A stretch of 9,698 nucleotides of DNA from an uncultured Microbacteriaceae bacterium (GTDB lineage Bacteria > Actinomycetota > Actinomycetes > Actinomycetales > Microbacteriaceae): assembly GCA_946481135.1 (NCBI GenBank), contig CAMLMQ010000108.1, positions 1 to 9,698 on the forward strand. Direction: 5' to 3'. The position numbers and the translations under genes are program-made. The notes below the pieces were generated by a model that did not search any database, had not been told where the DNA came from, and worked only from the letters and a program-made list of their open reading frames with translations. Position 1 is the stretch's first letter. The number at the start of each line of letters is the position of its first letter. This document shows positions 6,741-9,698 of this stretch, piece after piece.

Positions 6741-6808
6741 GAAGTCGCTGCAAAGAAACCGATGCAAACAGATGCTTGCAAAGAGTTCTTTGCAGGGGTA
6801 TCTTTGCA
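6735..6808. promoter_or_regulatory. Six-copy phased half-site operator array (TGCAAAGA) between dcp and a winged-helix regulator
   Basis: Four direct copies start at 6735 (TGCAAAGA), 6749 (TGCAAAGA), 6763 (TGCAAACA) and 6777 (TGCAAAGA), each exactly 14 bp from the last. Two inverted copies, TCTTTGCA, lie at 6787-6794 and 6801-6808, again 14 bp apart. Copies four and five face each other across 2 bp to make the perfect palindrome TGCAAAGAGTTCTTTGCA (6777-6794). The AT-rich repeats stand out sharply from the GC-rich surroundings. The first copy covers the dcp -35, the fourth overlaps the regulator -35, and the sixth overlaps the end of its -10. The neighbouring winged-helix regulator is the likely binder. 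Confidence 0.8.
6776..6804 (+). promoter_or_regulatory. Promoter of the winged-helix regulator operon, apparently leaderless
   Basis: TTGCAA (6776-6781, four of six matches to TTGACA) is followed by a 17-bp spacer and TATCTT (6799-6804). The expected transcription start is 6811, one base before the ATG at 6812. No Shine-Dalgarno sequence lies at a useful distance upstream of that ATG, so the mRNA is probably leaderless or nearly so. The central palindrome of the array fills the -35 and the first half of the spacer. Confidence 0.6.
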
Positions 6809-6811
6809 TCC

Positions 6812-7441
6812 ATGGGAAGCAAGGCACACGAGGACGGCATCTCCCTCGACCTGGCGGCGCTCAAGGCGCTCGGGCACCCGCTGCGGGTGCAGGTCATCGA
6901 TGCCCTCTCCGCCTACGGCCCGGCGACGGCGAGCATGCTGGCCGACCGTTTCGGCGAGTCGAGCGGCGCGCTCAGCTACCACCTGCGCCAGCTCGAGAAG
7001 CACGGCCTCGTGCGCGAGGACACCGAGCGCGGCGTCGGCCGCGAGCGCTGGTGGATGCGGGTGCCGCGCCCCATCCAGCTCGACTCGACGACCTTCGGAC
7101 CCGACTCCGCGGAACGCATGGCGAGCCAGCTCGTCGTCGCCGAGTGGCAGCGCACCCGCCAGGACCGCATCCAGCAGTTCCTCGCGCTCGGCCACGACCG
7201 GCTCGCCCCGGAGTGGATCAAGCACAGCGGCATCACCACCTCGAACGTGCAGCTCACCGTCGAGCAGATGGGCGAGTTGGCCGAGCGTCTCGACGCCGTG
7301 CTGACCGACTTCCTCGACCAGTACCGCAACCAGCGGGTCGCCGGTGCGCGTCCCGTGCAGATTCACATCGACGTGTTCCCCCTCGTGGACGGTCAGATCC
7401 AGGGCGAGGACGTCGGTGGTTCCGTGAAGGATGACGAGTGA
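6812..7441 (+). CDS. ArsR-like winged helix-turn-helix regulator
   Basis: This is a 209-residue transcriptional regulator. Residues about 12-80 form an ArsR-type winged helix: LDLAALKALGHPLRVQVIDA, then ATASMLADRFGESSGALSYHLRQLEKHGLV with the recognition helix at about 50-62, and a wing at VREDTERGVGRERWWMRV. Residues about 98-180 are helical (AERMASQLVVAEWQRTRQDR, QMGELAERLDAVLTDFLDQY), and the tail has a strand-like VQIHIDVFPLV. It has no cysteine, so a thiolate metal site is unlikely. It is longer than small ArsR repressors (about 100-120), so the C-terminal half may sense a ligand or dimerise. ATG 6812 sits at the predicted transcription start; the longer frame from 6734 only translates the repeats. 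It is divergent from dcp and overlaps the next gene, and it probably binds the array. Confidence 0.87.
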   Translation: MGSKAHEDGISLDLAALKALGHPLRVQVIDALSAYGPATASMLADRFGESSGALSYHLRQLEKHGLVREDTERGVGRERWWMRVPRPIQLDSTTFGPDSAERMASQLVVAEWQRTRQDRIQQFLALGHDRLAPEWIKHSGITTSNVQLTVEQMGELAERLDAVLTDFLDQYRNQRVAGARPVQIHIDVFPLVDGQIQGEDVGGSVKDDE

Positions 7442-7668
7442 TGAACGAAGGGAACGGCGCCATGACCTATGGAGCGTTCATGGACTGCCCGCAGCGCATC
7501 AGCGGGGTGCCGGGGCTCGCCGTGCGCCTGGGGCGCGCACTGGAGAACTGGGGCCGCCGCGCGGCCCGACCGGTCGATCGCGAGGCGGTGCGTCGCGAGC
7601 GTGAGCGGCTGTTGGCGAACGAGGCGAGGATGCTGAGCAATGAGCGCCTCGCTCGTCAGCACCGGTAA
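7441..7668 (+). CDS. Small basic hypothetical protein coupled to the winged-helix regulator
   Basis: I do not recognise this 75-residue protein. It has no signal peptide or transmembrane segment. The N-terminal part is MNEGNGAMTYGAFMDCPQ. The middle (LAVRLGRALENWGRRAARPV) and the C-terminus (a run from DREAVRRERERLL to RLARQHR) are arginine- and glutamate-rich and look like amphipathic helices. It could bind nucleic acid or a partner protein, but nothing shows this directly. ATG 7441 overlaps the regulator stop (GTGATGA), with AAGGA at 7427-7431, which implies coupled translation. GTG 7438 and ATG 7462 (preceded by AAGGGA at 7448-7453) are alternative starts; the last would give 68 residues. 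Position in the operon suggests it is either a target or a helper of the regulator. Confidence 0.68.
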   Translation: MNEGNGAMTYGAFMDCPQRISGVPGLAVRLGRALENWGRRAARPVDREAVRRERERLLANEARMLSNERLARQHR

Positions 7669-7692
7669 GGCGACCGACGGCGTCGTGGGCGA

Positions 7693-7926
7693 TCAGTCGA
7701 GCGGACTCTCGACGGTCACCGTGCCCGCGACCGGGTCGTAGCGGAGGGTCGTTCCGTCGTCGAGTTCGACGACGGGGCGGCCCTCCAGCCATGTCAGGGT
7801 CCAGCGCCAGCCGGACGTGTCGACGCCGGCGAGCTCGATCTCCACCGTCGCGATCGCCGCGACCACCGAGTCGGGCAGACGGGCCGGCGGCTCCGCGCCG
7901 ACCTCCCATCGCGTGCCGAGCTGCAT
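7693..7926 (-). CDS. Conserved-looking 77-residue hypothetical protein
   Basis: This small acidic protein without a recognised domain begins MQLGTRWEVGAEPPARLPDS and continues with a helix (VVAAIATVEIELAG), then two tryptophan-rich strands (GWRWTLTWLEGRPVVELDDG) and a strand pair (TTLRYDPVAGTVTVES). The pattern suggests one helix packed on a small beta sheet. There is no signal peptide, so it should be cytoplasmic. It starts 9 bp after the lipoprotein stop codon and is probably the last gene of the valS-GNAT-lipoprotein series. The upstream GTGGGGG is a poor Shine-Dalgarno. A TAGCGT -10-like element (7938-7933) lies exactly where a leaderless start at this ATG would need it, but no -35 is visible. 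I cannot name a function. Confidence 0.7.
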   Translation of the reverse strand: MQLGTRWEVGAEPPARLPDSVVAAIATVEIELAGVDTSGWRWTLTWLEGRPVVELDDGTTLRYDPVAGTVTVESPLD

Positions 7927-7935
7927 GCCCCCACG

Positions 7936-8424
7936 CTAGTCGAGCGTCGAGGCCACCTCCCGGGCCACGAGCACGGTCTCCCACTCGGCCTCGTCCCACG
8001 CCCGCTGCGCCGAGCCCAGGGGCGCACGGCATCCGTCGACGGGCGCGCGCACGGCCGAGACGCGCCCGGCCGCATCCTCGATCCACACGATGAGGGAGTC
8101 GTGCTGCACGGCGTCGCACGTCTCCGCGCGAGGCTCGTCGGCGACCGCGTACGCCTCGAGCAGCTCGGACGGGTCGTCGACGAGTCGTTCGACGTACTGC
8201 ACCTTGTTGAGCACCCCCTGCACGTCGTGGAAGTCGACCCGGCATCGGCGCACCTCGCGCGTCTCCTCGGGCACCGCGTCGAGGTGCATCGCCGGGAGGC
8301 TCGGGCAACTGAGCAGCGCGTGCGGATGAGTGATCGGGATCAGGGGCGTCGCGACGGGGCTCGGCGCGGCCGTCGTGCACCCGGCGAGCAGCAGCACCGC
8401 CACCGGGAGCACGATCCGGCGCAC
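7936..8424 (-). CDS. Small lipoprotein of unknown function
   Basis: This is a 162-residue exported lipoprotein. Residues 1-15 are a short signal peptide with two arginines (MRRIVLPVAVLLLAG) ending in the lipobox LLAGC, so the mature protein should be lipid-anchored on C16 at the outer face of the membrane. A Thr/Pro/Ala-rich linker follows. The mature domain has four more cysteines (C40, C61, C103, C132), enough for two disulfides, and the pattern VDFHDVQGVLNKVQYV. No enzymatic motif is evident. The GTG start at 8424 comes one base after the TAG of the GNAT gene, and GAGG lies a short distance upstream inside that gene, so translation is probably coupled. The function is unknown. Confidence 0.82.
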   Translation of the reverse strand: MRRIVLPVAVLLLAGCTTAAPSPVATPLIPITHPHALLSCPSLPAMHLDAVPEETREVRRCRVDFHDVQGVLNKVQYVERLVDDPSELLEAYAVADEPRAETCDAVQHDSLIVWIEDAAGRVSAVRAPVDGCRAPLGSAQRAWDEAEWETVLVAREVASTLD

Positions 8425-8425
8425 G

Positions 8426-8878
8426 CTAGAGCCGCACCTCGTAGGTGACCCACGTCGTGCGGGTCGCGACGCGGTCGTAGACGCGCTGTGCCGTCGCGTT
8501 GTCCGCGGCGGTGATCCAGCGCAGTGTGCCCGGCCCCGTCGCGCGGGCGAGGTCGGTGAGGTGCGCGATGAGCGTCGACGCCACCCCCGTGCCGCGGGCC
8601 TCCGGCGCGGTGAAGAGGTCGTCGAGGTACCAGTCGCGACCCGTGCTGAACGTGTCGGGATGCGACCGGTAGTGCGCCATCCCGACGACGCGGCCCCCGA
8701 CCTCGGCGACGAGCGCGTCGACCCCGCCCGCCGGGTCGAGCAGCAGCCCCCACACGTGGTCGAGCTGGGCGTCGTCGAACGCGGTCTCGTAGAACGCGCC
8801 GTAGTCGCGGAACAGCCGCCGCCACGTCGCCTCGTCGCGCGGCTCGACCGGCCGCACCCGGATGTCGGGGCCGGTCAC
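8426..8878 (-). CDS. GNAT-family N-acetyltransferase
   Basis: This is a 150-residue cytoplasmic acetyltransferase that should use acetyl-CoA to acetylate a small amine or a protein amino group. The fold is complete: N-terminal strand IRVRPVEPRDEATWRRLF, helix DYGAFYETAF, central strands DALVAEVGGRVVGMAHYRSH, catalytic-site strand WYLDDLFTAPEARGTGVAST (the R-G-T-G-V-A pyrophosphate loop of motif A at about 95-100), and the C-terminal ITAADNATAQRVYDRVATRT. I chose GTG 8878 because it overlaps the valS TGA (GTGA) and GGAGG lies 4 nt upstream; the longer frame upstream only runs antisense through valS. The substrate is unknown. Its placement after valS and before a lipoprotein gene gives no clue to substrate. 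Confidence 0.9.
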   Translation of the reverse strand: MTGPDIRVRPVEPRDEATWRRLFRDYGAFYETAFDDAQLDHVWGLLLDPAGGVDALVAEVGGRVVGMAHYRSHPDTFSTGRDWYLDDLFTAPEARGTGVASTLIAHLTDLARATGPGTLRWITAADNATAQRVYDRVATRTTWVTYEVRL

Positions 8879-9698
8879 GACTCCTCCGCGAGCACGATGC
8901 CGCTCACCGCGATCTCGTCGGCCTCGACGAGCACGAGTTCGTCGATGCGACCCACGGCCCTGAGGTCGTCGGCCGCCTCCGCGAGCAGCGCCGGACCGGC
9001 GAGCGTCGCGGTGACCACGGGGGTCTTCTGCGACGCCTGCGCTTCGGTCTTCGCGCGGCGGATGCCGATGAGCGCCTCGCTCACGGCCGGCAGCAGACCG
9101 CGCGGCGCGTCCGCGGCCAGCGTCGGCCACTCGGCGGTGTGCACCGACCCGTCGTGGGTCCAGCTCCACACCTCCTCGGTCGCGAAGGGCAGCACCGGCG
9201 CGAGGAGGCGCAGCAGCACGTCGATCGCCTCGCGCAGTGCGGCCACCGCGGAGGCGTCGCCGGCGTAGGCGCGCTCCTTGACGAGCTCGAGGTAGTCGTC
9301 GCAGAACGTCCAGAAGAACTGCTCGGTGACCTCCAGCGCGCGGGCGTGGTCATAGGCCTCGTAGGCCTGGGTGGCCTGGCGCACGACGTCGGCGAGGGTG
9401 GCGAGCATGTCGACGTCGAGGGGGTTGGTGACGCGGTTTCGATACGCGTCGCCTGCGGCGGCGCTGGCGGGGAAGGAGTAGACGAACTTCGCGGCGTTGA
9501 GCACCTTGATCGCGAGGCGGCGGCCGATCTTCATCTGCTTCGGGTTCTGCGGATCGAAGGCCGCATCCGTGCCCAGCCGGCTCGACGCCGCCCAGTAGCG
9601 CACCGCATCCGCGCCGTGCTCGTCGAGGATCGCGCCGGGCGTCACGACGTTGCCCTTCGACTTCGACATCTTCTTGCGGTCGGGGTCGACGATGAAGC
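8875..9698 (-). CDS. valS: Valyl-tRNA synthetase, C-terminal part (5' end outside window)
   Basis: This is the C-terminal region, about 274 residues, of valine-tRNA ligase, which charges tRNA(Val) in the cytoplasm. The frame is open to the right edge, where F-I-V-D-P-D-R-K-K-M-S-K-S-K-G-N gives the class I KMSKS loop, so the internal ATG at 9669 is not a start. Next comes HGADAVRYWAASSRLGTDAA, then IGRRLAIKVLNAAKFV, and the helical anticodon-binding domain (ALEVTEQFFWTFCDDYLELV, LRLLAPVLPFATEEVWSWTH). The end, from AALRE to VLAEES, has RRAKTEAQASQKTPVV but no long coiled coil like the C-terminal tRNA-binding arm of E. coli-type ValRS. The DAVRYWAA-type active-site neighbourhood resembles archaeal ValRS. 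The GNAT gene overlaps its stop by 4 bases. Confidence 0.95.
   Translation of the reverse strand, partial: FIVDPDRKKMSKSKGNVVTPGAILDEHGADAVRYWAASSRLGTDAAFDPQNPKQMKIGRRLAIKVLNAAKFVYSFPASAAAGDAYRNRVTNPLDVDMLATLADVVRQATQAYEAYDHARALEVTEQFFWTFCDDYLELVKERAYAGDASAVAALREAIDVLLRLLAPVLPFATEEVWSWTHDGSVHTAEWPTLAADAPRGLLPAVSEALIGIRRAKTEAQASQKTPVVTATLAGPALLAEAADDLRAVGRIDELVLVEADEIAVSGIVLAEES

Noticed and set aside
6735..6808. Array considered as a CRISPR remnant or a simple tandem-repeat expansion
   Set aside because: The units are only 8 bp with 6-bp variable spacers, change orientation, and overlap promoter elements on both strands. That fits operator half-sites, not CRISPR repeats or slippage.
6734..6811. 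26-residue N-terminal extension of the winged-helix regulator
   Set aside because: It translates the TGCAAAGA repeats, giving odd Cys/Arg sequence, and begins upstream of the predicted transcription start.
6706..6897. 64-residue N-terminal extension of Dcp
   Set aside because: It would translate the operator repeats and the antisense of the regulator, and the family starts near MTNPFF. The ATG at 6705 also matches a leaderless promoter.
5150..7366. Minus-strand open frame of 738 codons overlapping dcp in another frame
   Set aside because: It is arginine-rich non-protein-like sequence in a shifted frame of dcp. No motif is visible.
4915..7434. Plus-strand open frame of 839 codons across dcp and the regulator
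   Set aside because: The translation is Val/Glu/Gly/Arg-rich low-complexity sequence antisense to dcp and out of frame in the regulator. dcp has a complete M3 active site and the regulator an intact winged helix, so this is a shadow.
7672..7682. Short CGAC-GGC-GTCG hairpin between convergent genes
   Set aside because: A 4-bp stem is expected often by chance at this GC content, and no U-tract follows on either strand.

Overview
This is a high-GC chromosomal window whose GC-rich third codon positions, frequent GTG starts, apparently leaderless promoters and gene families point to an actinobacterium, probably a member of the Microbacteriaceae (Microbacterium/Agromyces-like). That placement is an inference from protein style and codon use; no rRNA or other direct marker is present. 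Most of the window is ordinary chromosome. There is no phage, insertion sequence, CRISPR array or tRNA.

Layout, left to right. (1) 1-834 (+) is the C-terminal two thirds of a BenE-family benzoate/H+ symporter cut by the window edge. It converges on a MerR-type regulator (843-1208, -), and a perfect 7-bp inverted repeat spans both stop codons. (2) The MerR gene is divergent from a SulP anion transporter with a C-terminal STAS domain (1333-2856, +). The gap between them holds a MerR-style dyad operator. (3) 2862-3459 is a compact toxin-antitoxin operon: a perfect inverted-repeat operator, an apparently leaderless promoter, a ribbon-helix-helix antitoxin and a Doc/Fic-type toxin whose GTG start overlaps the antitoxin stop. 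(4) 3568-4665 (+) is a two-domain SAM-dependent methyltransferase (winged helix plus Rossmann fold), convergent with (5) dcp, an M3-family peptidyl-dipeptidase (4678-6705, -). (6) dcp is divergent from an ArsR-like winged-helix regulator (6812-7441, +), which is translationally coupled to a small basic protein of unknown function. The 106-bp dcp/regulator gap carries the most striking non-coding signal in the window: six copies of an 8-bp half-site (TGCAAAGA), four direct and two inverted. The copies within each orientation are spaced exactly 14 bp apart, and the array overlaps the predicted -35 boxes of both divergent promoters. (7) From the right edge leftward, a minus-strand series reads valS (C-terminal part), GNAT acetyltransferase, lipoprotein, 77-aa hypothetical protein, with overlaps or very short gaps suggesting one transcription unit.

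How the genes relate: the regulator/dcp pair looks like a local circuit in which one winged-helix protein controls both its own operon and a cytoplasmic dipeptide-releasing peptidase. The toxin-antitoxin pair is self-contained and autoregulated. The MerR protein probably regulates itself and perhaps sulP. The best candidate for something undescribed is the phased half-site array with the regulator, small protein and dcp around it. The rest belongs to known families.
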